Source of the DNA: a virus
DNA: 50,569 nucleotides
Reading direction: 5' to 3' (one strand)
IMG/VR virus record: IMGVR_UViG_3300042338_000209
Location: 1-50,569 of that record
Position 1 is the first letter of the stretch. Each line of letters starts with the position of its first letter. Below the pieces are notes generated by a model. That model did not search any database. It saw nothing but the letters and a program-made list of their open reading frames with translations, and was not told where the DNA came from. Below are positions 1 through 8,260 of this stretch, in pieces. A program made the position numbers and the translations under genes.

Positions 1-53
1 AACCCTAAAAGAATGATAGTAACAATCCACTTGTAGTCAATTTTACTTTCCAT
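1..53 (-). CDS. Partial small membrane protein at window edge
   Basis: An ATG at 53-51 on the minus strand opens a frame that reads MESKIDYKWIVTIILLG and then leaves the window. The start overlaps the stop of the upstream holin-like gene (43-45), as is common in phage lysis cassettes. A short charged N-terminus followed by a hydrophobic stretch suggests an N-terminal membrane anchor. An inner-membrane spanin or another small lysis protein would fit, but only 17 residues are visible, so function is unassigned. Confidence 0.45.
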   Translation of the reverse strand, partial: MESKIDYKWIVTIILLG

Positions 54-267
54 TTTTGTTGAAGATTTTTTCAATTACCGTTAGCGTAAGACCTCCCCCT
101 GCAATTAGACACAATGCGTCAAACATGAACTCCGGTGTTATCCAGTTCTTGTTGAAGGTTGCTAGGAAAGCCATGATGATTACAGATACTAAAGACAAAA
201 AGGCTGCAAGTCTTTTGGATGACTCAGGAGACTCTGCGCTTAGTATGTTCTTGATAAACTTAATCAT
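43..267 (-). CDS. Holin-like two-helix membrane protein (74 aa)
   Basis: The 74-aa protein has a charged N-terminus (MIKFIKNILSAESPESSKR), a hydrophobic helix at about residues 20-38 (AAFLSLVSVIIMAFLATF), a short loop, a second hydrophobic helix at about 50-65 (ALCLIAGGGLTLTVI) and a basic tail. Size, two transmembrane segments and basic end match small phage holins. It sits in the lysis cassette after the M15 peptidase and overlaps the next gene by its stop. The role (timed pore formation for endolysin release) is inferred from topology and neighbours; no specific holin family motif is recognisable. Confidence 0.6.
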   Translation of the reverse strand: MIKFIKNILSAESPESSKRLAAFLSLVSVIIMAFLATFNKNWITPEFMFDALCLIAGGGLTLTVIEKIFNKNGK

Positions 268-436
268 TTTGCTTTTGCTTTCTTACCTCGTCATTTAGCT
301 TTTCCAAACGCTTAATCACTCTCTCCTTTTCAGTCTCGCTCCTTTGCCACATCTTAAATATCATGTAAGCCATAGCAAGGCACAATGCACCTAAGACTCC
401 ATAATCTAAGAACTCATTTATTACGCTTTGCTCCAT
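260..436 (-). CDS. BhlA/UviB-like single-helix holin candidate (58 aa)
   Basis: I chose the ATG at 436-434 (MEQSVINEFLDYG) over an in-frame TTG at 451. The protein has one N-terminal hydrophobic helix (about residues 13-28, YGVLGALCLAMAYMIF) followed by a highly charged coiled-coil-like tail (SETEKERVIKRLEKLNDEV). This architecture is that of the BhlA/UviB family of small holin-like or bacteriocin-release proteins. Its 3' end overlaps the start of the 74-aa holin-like gene by 8 bp, indicating translational coupling. Holin, holin antagonist and spanin component remain alternatives. Confidence 0.5.
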   Translation of the reverse strand: MEQSVINEFLDYGVLGALCLAMAYMIFKMWQRSETEKERVIKRLEKLNDEVRKQKQND

Positions 437-515
437 CTGTTTTGTAGTCAACTATATAAACTGCAAATGTTATTATGGCAGCAACTATAGCTACCATTGG
501 CATTACTACTTCCAT
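414..515 (-). CDS. Nested 33-aa membrane miniprotein
   Basis: An ATG at 515-513 opens a 33-codon frame (MEVVMPMVAIVAAIITFAVY, then IVDYKTDGAKRNK) ending TGA at 416-414. It is one hydrophobic helix with a basic tail. It overlaps the end of the M15 peptidase gene (stop 506-508) and the start of the BhlA-like gene in different frames. Without it a 70-nt gap would separate two otherwise tightly packed genes, which supports it being real. It is most likely a small lysis protein. Expression is unproven. Confidence 0.45.
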   Translation of the reverse strand: MEVVMPMVAIVAAIITFAVYIVDYKTDGAKRNK

Positions 516-976
516 ATCTCGTATATTGTTTTTCCGTTTCTCTTGACAGCACGAAGTATCTGCTTCTTATTAGCTCCTTTCTTGTAGCTAACGTGAACCC
601 AATCTGGTTCTGCGCTATTCCCAAACTCCCAAATTAATTGTTTGAATTCTAAGTTGTCCTTGATGTAGTTGAATATCTCACTATTCTTCTTACCTTCAAA
701 TCTATCGCAATCAAGATCAAAAGCACATCCAACAGAATGATCAGATGTCTTTGATGCCCCAGGAGTAGCTTTATTCAAAGCCTCACTTCTGTAGCCTGAG
801 CTGATAAACAATGGCCCTCCAACAAACTCTCTCACCTTATCAAATACTTCAACAGAAAGAGTCTTTAAGTTCTCTAAATGCTCAGGTGTTGGATTATTAT
901 CAATCTTTAGACGCTTTGCGTTATCCGAATGAACTACCTCAGACAATGATACATATTTGCTTAGTTTCTCTGACAT
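506..976 (-). CDS. Peptidase M15-family endolysin (156 aa)
   Basis: This is a zinc peptidase that would cleave peptide cross-links of host peptidoglycan, i.e. the phage endolysin. The M15 signature is complete: ISSGYRSEALN at about 58-68, then SDHSVGCAFDLD with presumed zinc ligands H80 and D87, a likely catalytic Glu at WEFG (E117), and the third ligand in WVHVSY (H128). The length matches single-domain M15_3 phage enzymes and no cell-wall-binding domain or signal peptide is visible, so export would depend on the holin-like proteins encoded just downstream. It starts 1 nt after the stop of the receptor-binding protein gene, at the end of the structural array. Confidence 0.88.
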   Translation of the reverse strand: MSEKLSKYVSLSEVVHSDNAKRLKIDNNPTPEHLENLKTLSVEVFDKVREFVGGPLFISSGYRSEALNKATPGASKTSDHSVGCAFDLDCDRFEGKKNSEIFNYIKDNLEFKQLIWEFGNSAEPDWVHVSYKKGANKKQILRAVKRNGKTIYEIWK

Positions 977-977
977 A

Positions 978-3464
978 CTATCTAGGTTTATTAAAGTAAG
1001 CGTTATACAAAGATGTTGGTAATGTACTCAAATCTGATGGAATTTCATAAATATCGCCATCATTCAGTCCGTATTGGAACGATATTGTAACATTTGGTTC
1101 AATTTCAGAAAATATAAATGTATTGGTTGAAAAAGTAATATCTGTATATCCACTATTATCATACGTTATAGTTGATGTAGTTATATCTTTAGCTCCGTTA
1201 TTACTAGAAATAGTACTTCCTTGGATGTTTATATATGAAACATCATACATACTGTTAGTTAAATCAACACCCCAAATCCTTAAAGTTTGCTCATCTGGAA
1301 ATTCTACTAATTGACCGTAAGTGAAAGTAGATCCTGTATCAACAGCAGGGTCTGCGTAATATAGCAACGCATTAGTATCATTTCCTGTGGTGCTAAAAGT
1401 TCCTGACGGAAATGTCAATGTTAAAACATTATTTATATTATCCCAATTCCAACCATTGGTAGTGAAAATACCACTATTTAAACCTTCTATAGATATATTT
1501 TTATTATTCCACTGTATACCACTTAAATATTCTTCATAAGTAATAGAAACAGCAAGTTCAGTATCTGATATAAAATCTACACCTTGAACATAGGTTTGGT
1601 AATTAGGGTAAAATGGCGTTCCAGATACTGTAATTAGATATCCTTCAAAAGTAAAAATTGCGGAACTTATTGTGAACACTGACGTGATTCCTGAACTTGG
1701 AGACTCTAAATAAAATGGTTTTCCAGAAGATAATACTCCTGTTAAATTAACACCAAGTAATATTATCTGATTAGACGCAAGGTACATTACATCATTAATA
1801 GTATTTTTAGCCGATGTAAATGATGAATTTAGATTATCACTGTAATTAAAATATCTTATACCAGGATAGAACCCTTTAACACTAGTTATTTCATAAGCAG
1901 CCCAAGGAGCAGTTACAAATGTCTTTCCTAAAGAACTTCCTGTTAAAGCATGAGATCCCTGATTACATACTGGATCAATACTACTATAACAAGAATTATT
2001 AATAATTGACACATCTTTATCGCTTAATATTGACCTTCTTGTAGTAGGGCCAATCATTTTATTTTCATCAATTAATGTATCTGCTGATATTATTAATTGA
2101 CCAAATCTATTTTTAATTGTTTGATAAAATAGTTGATTTGAAATAGAAAATATATGACCATTAGCCATCCTAATACCAGGCTTGAGATTGAAAGGCTGTT
2201 CATCAGTAGCTATAGTAGTTACCTGATCTCCAACATTTTCAAATGTTTCTGTTACTGGATCAAAAACTACTGTCCTAGTATAAGCGTTCTGAAAATAACC
2301 AGTTGTTGGAAGTGAAGCGTCATTATCCCATGTTCCAGCATAATGAAGATATATTTTAGCTGTTGTTGGATTTTGTCCTGGTCTTAATTTCTCAATAGAA
2401 CCAGACATAAAAGAACCTTGGATACCTGCACCTGTATGTGTATTTGGGTTTATATTATTTGGAACTCTTAAATCATTTGTAGTGTAAAACAATGGTCTAC
2501 CCACTGTAGTAGTACTATTATTCCATGTAGTGTCATCTGTTTTAAGTTTAAGAATATAAGCATTTCTTGCTCCTCCAAAAACATAAACATTACCATTAGG
2601 GTGCGATATAGCATCACCAATCGGAGGCATTGGACCAATACCACCAAGTGTACTATCGTAATTAGGTGCATATGTATCAGGTGGTACAGTTATCTGAACA
2701 CCATCAATATCCCCTGGTTTTGGAAAATTATTTACTGAAAAAAAAGTAGCACTAGTTGGGAAATATTTATAAGGAGTATTAGTGGCGATTGTCGGTGTCC
2801 AATATGCTGATTTTTGTATTGTGTCTGTAGATTCATAACTATCTCTAGGCACAATCCTAGCCACTGGAGCTGATGTACCGAAAAAACCGTAACGCTGAGG
2901 TAGTAAATATATTTTACCGTCTGTATGTAAAAAACCACCACCATATCCAAAACTAGGCTGTGTAGTGTTGACTTTTAAACCAACACTATCGTAAGTAACA
3001 ACTTTCCATTCTGTAAATTGCGCTATATCTAAATTTGGATTATCTTGAGGTTTAATAACTACATACCCATCTGCAAAAAAACCAAAAAAGTATATCAATC
3101 CATTAGGTGCTAATATTCCTTTATTTGAAAATCTTCTTTGTAGAGCTGATGATGTACTAGTTTGATCAGGTAATAAAGGGGTTTTAGCACCTCCTGTCGC
3201 AGGTACATTAACTATTGTCGCAGACTCCCATTTACCTGTCTTAGAATTCGATTTACCAGGTTTAATGACTGTTACATATTGCGCTCCTATATATGTTGGT
3301 AAACAGTATATCAATCCATTTGGAGCTAAACAACCGCCAGTAAAATAACCAGCATTTGACACTAAAGGTGTTCCGTTATATGTGGGAGTATTTCCGTATA
3401 TAGAAGGATACACTTTAACATCCCATCCCCATTTAGATGATTTTACACTACCTGGAATAAACAT
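978..3464 (-). CDS. Repeat-containing tail/receptor-binding protein (828 aa)
   Basis: This is probably an adhesin on the tail. The N-terminal ~450 residues contain at least five spaced copies of a G-x-x-APNG-x-IY motif: GGCLAPNGLIYCLP at ~43, GILAPNGLIYFFG at ~116, GGFLHTDGKIYLLP at ~173, AISHPNGNVYVFGG at ~285, GIRMANGHIFSIS at ~431. They are separated by Gly/Thr/aromatic-rich beta segments, the pattern of a beta-propeller with one blade per copy. The C-terminal ~370 residues are Ser/Thr/Asn-rich beta sandwiches. Its place between fibre genes and the endolysin suits a receptor-binding protein. It has no enzymatic motif. It starts one codon from the upstream fibre stop. Confidence 0.62.
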   Translation of the reverse strand: MFIPGSVKSSKWGWDVKVYPSIYGNTPTYNGTPLVSNAGYFTGGCLAPNGLIYCLPTYIGAQYVTVIKPGKSNSKTGKWESATIVNVPATGGAKTPLLPDQTSTSSALQRRFSNKGILAPNGLIYFFGFFADGYVVIKPQDNPNLDIAQFTEWKVVTYDSVGLKVNTTQPSFGYGGGFLHTDGKIYLLPQRYGFFGTSAPVARIVPRDSYESTDTIQKSAYWTPTIATNTPYKYFPTSATFFSVNNFPKPGDIDGVQITVPPDTYAPNYDSTLGGIGPMPPIGDAISHPNGNVYVFGGARNAYILKLKTDDTTWNNSTTTVGRPLFYTTNDLRVPNNINPNTHTGAGIQGSFMSGSIEKLRPGQNPTTAKIYLHYAGTWDNDASLPTTGYFQNAYTRTVVFDPVTETFENVGDQVTTIATDEQPFNLKPGIRMANGHIFSISNQLFYQTIKNRFGQLIISADTLIDENKMIGPTTRRSILSDKDVSIINNSCYSSIDPVCNQGSHALTGSSLGKTFVTAPWAAYEITSVKGFYPGIRYFNYSDNLNSSFTSAKNTINDVMYLASNQIILLGVNLTGVLSSGKPFYLESPSSGITSVFTISSAIFTFEGYLITVSGTPFYPNYQTYVQGVDFISDTELAVSITYEEYLSGIQWNNKNISIEGLNSGIFTTNGWNWDNINNVLTLTFPSGTFSTTGNDTNALLYYADPAVDTGSTFTYGQLVEFPDEQTLRIWGVDLTNSMYDVSYINIQGSTISSNNGAKDITTSTITYDNSGYTDITFSTNTFIFSEIEPNVTISFQYGLNDGDIYEIPSDLSTLPTSLYNAYFNKPR

Positions 3465-3466
3465 GA

Positions 3467-4456
3467 TTAAGCGATATTAGTTAAGTCACCAAACAAATAA
3501 TAAGTATTATTAGCATTAGCAGCTCCTGCATAATTACCTCTAACTATAGAAGCGGAACTATATTGAGTTCTTAAATATTGAGAGCCGTCTGCGGAAATCA
3601 AATTAACATTATTAGAACCGGTAATTTTAACTAAAGCATTAGGTCTAGTAGCAACATCGGTAATATTAACAATGGTTATCTGAGAATTCAAAGGAAATCC
3701 AGTGTTTGCAAGAACACTCAAGGCAGCTGGTATGTTTACAGTTATTACAGTATTGTCATTAAGATTATTAACTAATAATATCTTACCAGTGTCGTTTGTG
3801 TCAGAACCATAAGGTCCACCTACCGCTATTGAATATATACCGGAAGTTGGTATAGCTAATTTAAATCCTGTAGAAGCTACTGAGTTTGCAGGACCTTGAG
3901 GGCCTTGTGATCCGGCAGTACCTAACTTAGCCCACCAAGTATTTTCAATAGAACCATCTGTGGGAGGTCCATCACCTGCACCTGCTCCAGCTACATTAAA
4001 TACCCACCAAGTTTCATAAGTGTTATCTAATGGATTTACCACATAAACAACATCATTGTAGTCGTATGCAGACCCACTATCGTAAAGACCTTGCCAATTT
4101 AAACCTGAAGGGACAGACTCCGCTGAAATTTCTATTGTATTAACCGCCTGATCTAAATCAACAGAAGCATCTAAACTACCGTTAAGTTTAATAACTCCAG
4201 TGGAAGTGACTGTAATGGATTCAATTACACCAGTTCCTCCACCACCTCCTGTTCCAATATCAGCAACAGAAACATATTTTTTAGGGGCTACTGTGTAATC
4301 ACCTCCAACCTCAGGAGAACCCGAAGCGTTTTGATATATTGCGATAAAGTCTTCAGGCTGTGGATCATAACTCTGATAAGGAATAATATCAGAAGTCTTG
4401 AGTAACCCTGCAATTTTATCGTAAATCCCTTTGAAATTAAAAGCGGTATTAGGCAT
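3467..4456 (-). CDS. Tail fibre with collagen-like stretch (329 aa)
   Basis: The N-terminus (FNFKGIYDKIAGLLKTSD) is a helix typical of fibre attachment regions. A poly-Gly hinge (GTGGGGGTGV, ~75) follows. Next is a segment with spaced Trp/Tyr (WQGLYDSGSAYDYNDVVYVV at ~120, ending WWAKLG) that resembles small carbohydrate-binding modules of the CBM5/12 type. A short collagen-like GSQGPQGPA stretch comes at ~183-191, then a beta-rich C-terminus. It is probably a trimeric fibre or adhesin that contacts surface glycans; this is inferred from architecture and from its position between two other fibre genes. It is preceded by a 72-bp gap. Confidence 0.6.
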   Translation of the reverse strand: MPNTAFNFKGIYDKIAGLLKTSDIIPYQSYDPQPEDFIAIYQNASGSPEVGGDYTVAPKKYVSVADIGTGGGGGTGVIESITVTSTGVIKLNGSLDASVDLDQAVNTIEISAESVPSGLNWQGLYDSGSAYDYNDVVYVVNPLDNTYETWWVFNVAGAGAGDGPPTDGSIENTWWAKLGTAGSQGPQGPANSVASTGFKLAIPTSGIYSIAVGGPYGSDTNDTGKILLVNNLNDNTVITVNIPAALSVLANTGFPLNSQITIVNITDVATRPNALVKITGSNNVNLISADGSQYLRTQYSSASIVRGNYAGAANANNTYYLFGDLTNIA

Positions 4457-4528
4457 AATTATTCAATTTATGTGCTAAAATACGAAAATAAAAGACCTAT
4501 CCCTCGTTAAAGGAATAAATATTAAAAC

Positions 4529-4723
4529 TTAGGGTTGGGTGAAAATAGTGAAGGCTGTATTGCTATCCTCAATAAGCAAATCTACAAAGGTTTCTACACC
4601 TTTAGTATCTAAAGCATTTCTGAAATCAATATAGTCATCAGACATATCCCACCCGAAAAAGATGTTATAGCCAATCACCTCAAGTATCTGCAACTCACCT
4701 TTATTTATTATCTCATATCTCAT
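4529..4723 (-). CDS. Small hypothetical protein among fibre genes (64 aa)
   Basis: The 64-aa acidic protein (MRYEIINKGELQILEVIGYN, ending FTIFTQP) has no signal, membrane segment or motif that I recognise. The start overlaps the end of the 672-aa fibre gene by 4 bp, so it is probably translationally coupled to it. It could be a fibre assembly chaperone or a minor tail component, but nothing in the sequence proves it. Confidence 0.5.
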   Translation of the reverse strand: MRYEIINKGELQILEVIGYNIFFGWDMSDDYIDFRNALDTKGVETFVDLLIEDSNTAFTIFTQP

Positions 4724-6738
4724 ATCTCTACTTGAATTGATACCGCTACAATGGCACCAGTTGAGGCAGCAGCATTATTTGTTATTTTATAATCAATTTG
4801 AGAACTTGCAGGAACATTCAATGTAGTTGTTGTATTTTGATATACACCACTTACACTGCCTGCCGCTATCGTTAATGTGTGTGCAGTATCAACAAGATCA
4901 ATTCTCATCGTAAAAACACAACTACCACTCGCAGGTTGATTGCCTATATTTACAGTCCAATTTTTAAAAACACAAGTTGAAGGCATCACAGTTCTCACGT
5001 TAAAAACTTGTGCAGCAGTTGTTAAAGCATTTTTTACAAAACCACCATAACTTGTCACACCCGCAGCGATTGTACTTGCTCCGTGGTTACCCACTAAAAA
5101 TGATTTTGATACACTAGATCCACCTGAATACTGAGGAATATTAAGCGTGCTACCCACTAAAGTAGCGGCTCCAGAAGTACCTGTTGTTGTTAAGGTTATT
5201 GGATCTTGCTTGTCATTAAACTTATTCCAATCTGTAGCACTGATATAACCACCCTTAGTAGCATCTGCCTGATCAATACCAATAGTTCCTGATGTGGTTA
5301 TAGTACCGCCAGTCAAAGGAGCTGATGTGGCAATAGATGTAACCGTTCCTTGACCGGGTGTATATCCTAATATTGTAGCTATTGACGCTGTCTTCCATTG
5401 CCCTGGAGTTACAGTATTATCGTAATAAAGAGTATCGTTTAGATTAGGACTTTGAGCTTGAACATTATGAAGCTCATCCATCTCGTATCCATTCTGAACA
5501 CGGACATACATCCTTCCTGCGCTTCCATTACTAGCTGTAGTTACAAAACCTAAATACACAAGGTGATTAGGAGCGTATGGTTTAATATTTGTTATTGATC
5601 CAGCAGTAGACCCAAGATAAACAGGATCTCCGTCTGCCCACCCTGCTGATGGTTTTAAACTCCCTAAGCCATCTAACTGACCATTAAGCATAATCAATCC
5701 CTTTTGATTTACACCTATTGAAGTAGACACTACCAATCCAACGGTTTGCGCTGATGTAGAATCTCCTGTATTATAAGCCCTTTTAACTGTTAATCTATCA
5801 CCTTGACCTCCAAATGCATAGACTGGCTGACCTTTAACTATAGCGACTGTATCAGCGTTTGTTACATAGGCTAGCAAAGTATTAGGTGCAGTACCGATAA
5901 CTTGGAATCTGTTAGTTGATGAGTTATACACGCATAGCATCTCTGCACCATCAATAATATCCCCTCCTATTAATTCTCCATCGTTATTTCTATACAATGG
6001 AATTGCCCCTAAACTATTAATATTAAGAGTAGCACTTGTGGTATTGCCTGTAGTAAACCTTATGAGATAAGCGTCAGCATCGTTGTATGCGGTAACTCCA
6101 GTAATAGTAGTAGTATAAGTATCCGTTCCTGAAGCCGTTCCGTGAGGAATACCGCCACTTACTGTACTTGCAATAGTAAAGTTGGGGTATGTACCTGTAA
6201 TGTCAATTCCAGTTCCTTCTGTTAAAACAACAACCTGATCAGGAGCTGAATTAGTAATAGTAACCGTACCCGATGTCGTAATAGGATTAGTCCCTGTGAT
6301 GTCGATACCTGTACCCTCTGTAAAGCCAACACTTGTAACAGTACCACTTCCCCCACCACCAGTAGCGGCAGTAGTCTGAGTAGTCCCATCTCTAAACTTT
6401 AGTGCGGAAATATCTCGTATAACAACATTTACAACATTCTCCTTTATGTAGTCGTACATAGCAGACAACCTCTCAAAGTATTGACTACCCTGCTGAAAAA
6501 ATCCTCCTGGAAGTGGGGTATATGCCTGAGAAAATGTAGGTCCCTCTATTAACTCAACTGTGTTAGCAAAGAACCTTATACTATCTCCATTACTACCACA
6601 AACTAAGTAAGCATCAACAACCTCTACATAAGTATCGGTCTCTAAGGTCTGAACCACATATCCGTACTGATCGTAAAATGAGACGTGATAATTCTCGTCC
6701 ATTATGATCCTCGTTATGATAGCCGTTACTTGTGCCAT
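4720..6738 (-). CDS. Tail fibre protein with GTVTSV/GTGI repeats (672 aa)
   Basis: The N-terminal ~130 residues end in IRDISALKFRDGTTQTTAAT, a motif common just before fibre shafts. A GGGGSG linker leads into repeats GTVTSVGFTEGTGIDITG and VVVLTEGTGIDITGTY. A further unit, GTVTSIATSAPLTGG, is followed by GGYISATDWNKFNDKQ. These repeats are widespread in fibres and adhesins of Bacteroidetes phages. The last ~130 residues form a Thr/Ala/Val-rich beta domain that may be the tip. It overlaps the preceding gene by 13 bp. The role, host-surface recognition, is inferred from family and position. Confidence 0.7.
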   Translation of the reverse strand: MAQVTAIITRIIMDENYHVSFYDQYGYVVQTLETDTYVEVVDAYLVCGSNGDSIRFFANTVELIEGPTFSQAYTPLPGGFFQQGSQYFERLSAMYDYIKENVVNVVIRDISALKFRDGTTQTTAATGGGGSGTVTSVGFTEGTGIDITGTNPITTSGTVTITNSAPDQVVVLTEGTGIDITGTYPNFTIASTVSGGIPHGTASGTDTYTTTITGVTAYNDADAYLIRFTTGNTTSATLNINSLGAIPLYRNNDGELIGGDIIDGAEMLCVYNSSTNRFQVIGTAPNTLLAYVTNADTVAIVKGQPVYAFGGQGDRLTVKRAYNTGDSTSAQTVGLVVSTSIGVNQKGLIMLNGQLDGLGSLKPSAGWADGDPVYLGSTAGSITNIKPYAPNHLVYLGFVTTASNGSAGRMYVRVQNGYEMDELHNVQAQSPNLNDTLYYDNTVTPGQWKTASIATILGYTPGQGTVTSIATSAPLTGGTITTSGTIGIDQADATKGGYISATDWNKFNDKQDPITLTTTGTSGAATLVGSTLNIPQYSGGSSVSKSFLVGNHGASTIAAGVTSYGGFVKNALTTAAQVFNVRTVMPSTCVFKNWTVNIGNQPASGSCVFTMRIDLVDTAHTLTIAAGSVSGVYQNTTTTLNVPASSQIDYKITNNAAASTGAIVAVSIQVEI

Positions 6739-7475
6739 TCTATTAAGTTATTCACCTCCTCCTCAGAGGCGTATAGTGAAAACAAAGTTAATGAATTATA
6801 CTCAGAAAAGTAAGGCGAAGTATTATATGTTTTTCCATCAATACCCACCTCTTTCAATTTTTGTAGTATATTATCAGCCTCTACTACATCCCTAACATTA
6901 GTGTAAGTCTTTGCCACAACAGGCTCTAACCTCTTTGCAGGGCGTTTCTTCTCTTCCTTCTCTACAGAGATAACTGTCTTGGAACGTGCAGGGAACATAA
7001 ACTCAGCTAACTTATTCTTAGTCAGCCTCTCCCCATTACTCATAAGATCGTCCCGATAGTTCTTAATATCAGTCGTGTCAAGCCCCATCTTCTCCAACTC
7101 CTTAATGGCATAATCCACATCAGGAGCAGAAGTGATAAAGTAGCGGTTGATAGTCTCAACCTTTCTATTGGGCTTAACTTCCTCATTTTTATTTGATGAT
7201 AGTAGAAAGTCTACATCGTAACCACTTGATTTTAAAAGATTTACAATAGCGCAAATCTGAGCCTTTAGGACAGTCTTTAGTTCAGAACCATCCCTTTCAG
7301 CGTACCCTACAAATTCCCTTGATCCTTCTTCTTCAAAGCTAGCTGTTGCTGAGTAGAAGCTACCCTGGCTCTTGTTTGATTTTAGAACAATGGTTTGCTC
7401 GATTTTAGAACAAATGTCGTTCAATACCTCCTGCTCCTCTGTTAAAGGATTAGGATACTTAATACTTATTTTCAT
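6726..7475 (-). CDS. Hypothetical protein, charged (249 aa)
   Basis: I do not recognise this 249-aa protein (MKISIKYPNPLTEEQEVLND...). It is soluble and charged, with no membrane segment. Residues ~165-180 hold a very basic patch (KEEKKRPAKRLEP). The two halves show a weak internal resemblance (YFITSAPDVDYAIKELEKMG versus YASEEEVNNLIEWH), which may only reflect a helical repeat. It lies between the small ejection-module genes and the fibre genes, so a tail assembly or fibre-attachment role is possible. Confidence 0.6.
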   Translation of the reverse strand: MKISIKYPNPLTEEQEVLNDICSKIEQTIVLKSNKSQGSFYSATASFEEEGSREFVGYAERDGSELKTVLKAQICAIVNLLKSSGYDVDFLLSSNKNEEVKPNRKVETINRYFITSAPDVDYAIKELEKMGLDTTDIKNYRDDLMSNGERLTKNKLAEFMFPARSKTVISVEKEEKKRPAKRLEPVVAKTYTNVRDVVEADNILQKLKEVGIDGKTYNTSPYFSEYNSLTLFSLYASEEEVNNLIEWHK

Positions 7476-7502
7476 TGCTTACTTTGTTTTTTTACTTCAC
7501 TT

Positions 7503-7997
7503 TTACCTACTCATCGGTGCTACTTTTTTATAATTCTCTGCAAAATACGCTGCTTTTTCCGGTGATTCAAATCTAATACCTTCAGGATCTGAATAATTTG
7601 CGTTCTCATTAAAATACAATCCATTTTGTCCCTGTTGAATAAATGGAACAGCATAATTACCCATGGATGTCATAAAGTGAGTACCAGACTCCCCTTGAGG
7701 AACACCTATTGGTTGATTAAAATAAGCATCCATTTCCTGACCTGTAAAGGTATATGTCGGAGGAGATACTTGAGACATTCTTTGAGCTGATTTATTACCT
7801 AACGCTGATGATAAAGCAATTTTAGCTTTCATTTCACTATCAGACATAGTAGGGTTATTAAAATTTAAAGGTTCAGCCACTGGACCAACAGGTTTTTTTT
7901 CAGGGATATTTCTCTTTGACATTTCAACCATATCCAAAGTTATACCCTGACTTGGTTGTCCCATCATAGATAATATAGCCATATTTTTTGGGTCCAT
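7503..7997 (-). CDS. Hypothetical Met/Asn/Pro-rich protein (164 aa)
   Basis: The 164-aa protein starts MDPKNMAILSMMGQPSQGI and is rich in Met, Gln, Pro and Asn, with low-complexity segments and no enzymatic motif. The composition resembles the nearby 299-aa ejection-type protein (also starting with Met-rich sequence). It lies directly after the 71-aa membrane protein with a 3-nt gap. A virion-associated role is plausible but not shown. Confidence 0.55.
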   Translation of the reverse strand: MDPKNMAILSMMGQPSQGITLDMVEMSKRNIPEKKPVGPVAEPLNFNNPTMSDSEMKAKIALSSALGNKSAQRMSQVSPPTYTFTGQEMDAYFNQPIGVPQGESGTHFMTSMGNYAVPFIQQGQNGLYFNENANYSDPEGIRFESPEKAAYFAENYKKVAPMSR

Positions 7998-8000
7998 TCC

Positions 8001-8216
8001 TTACTTTGCTTTTGTGAGCTTCTTGTACATCACAACGCAAGTAAAGATAGCAACTGCAATAGAACCTAACAAGGAAACAATTCTCAATGTAGCCTCAAGA
8101 CTCTCTAACCATGAAGGTACAGAAAGCATTACGGAAGCTATTAGTCCACCTGTTCCTTTTAAAGCCACGTCAGTAGTATTTATATGGTCTTGCATGAAAT
8201 GAACAATCTTGCTCAT
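8001..8216 (-). CDS. Holin-like membrane protein (71 aa)
   Basis: The 71-aa protein has a polar N-terminus (MSKIVHFMQDHINTTDVALK), an amphipathic/hydrophobic region (GGLIASVMLSVPSWLESLEA), a strong hydrophobic helix (RIVSLLGSIAVAIFTCVVMY) and a basic tail KKLTKAK. This is a two-segment phage holin-like topology. It is far from the M15 peptidase (about 7 kb) and directly follows the ejection module, so it may serve in genome delivery or membrane channel formation instead of lysis. The sequence TATATTTG sits 4 bp before its ATG. Confidence 0.55.
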   Translation of the reverse strand: MSKIVHFMQDHINTTDVALKGTGGLIASVMLSVPSWLESLEATLRIVSLLGSIAVAIFTCVVMYKKLTKAK

Positions 8217-8260
8217 ATTGCAAATATAAGTCAGTAAGAATTAATTAATCTTTGGACTTT

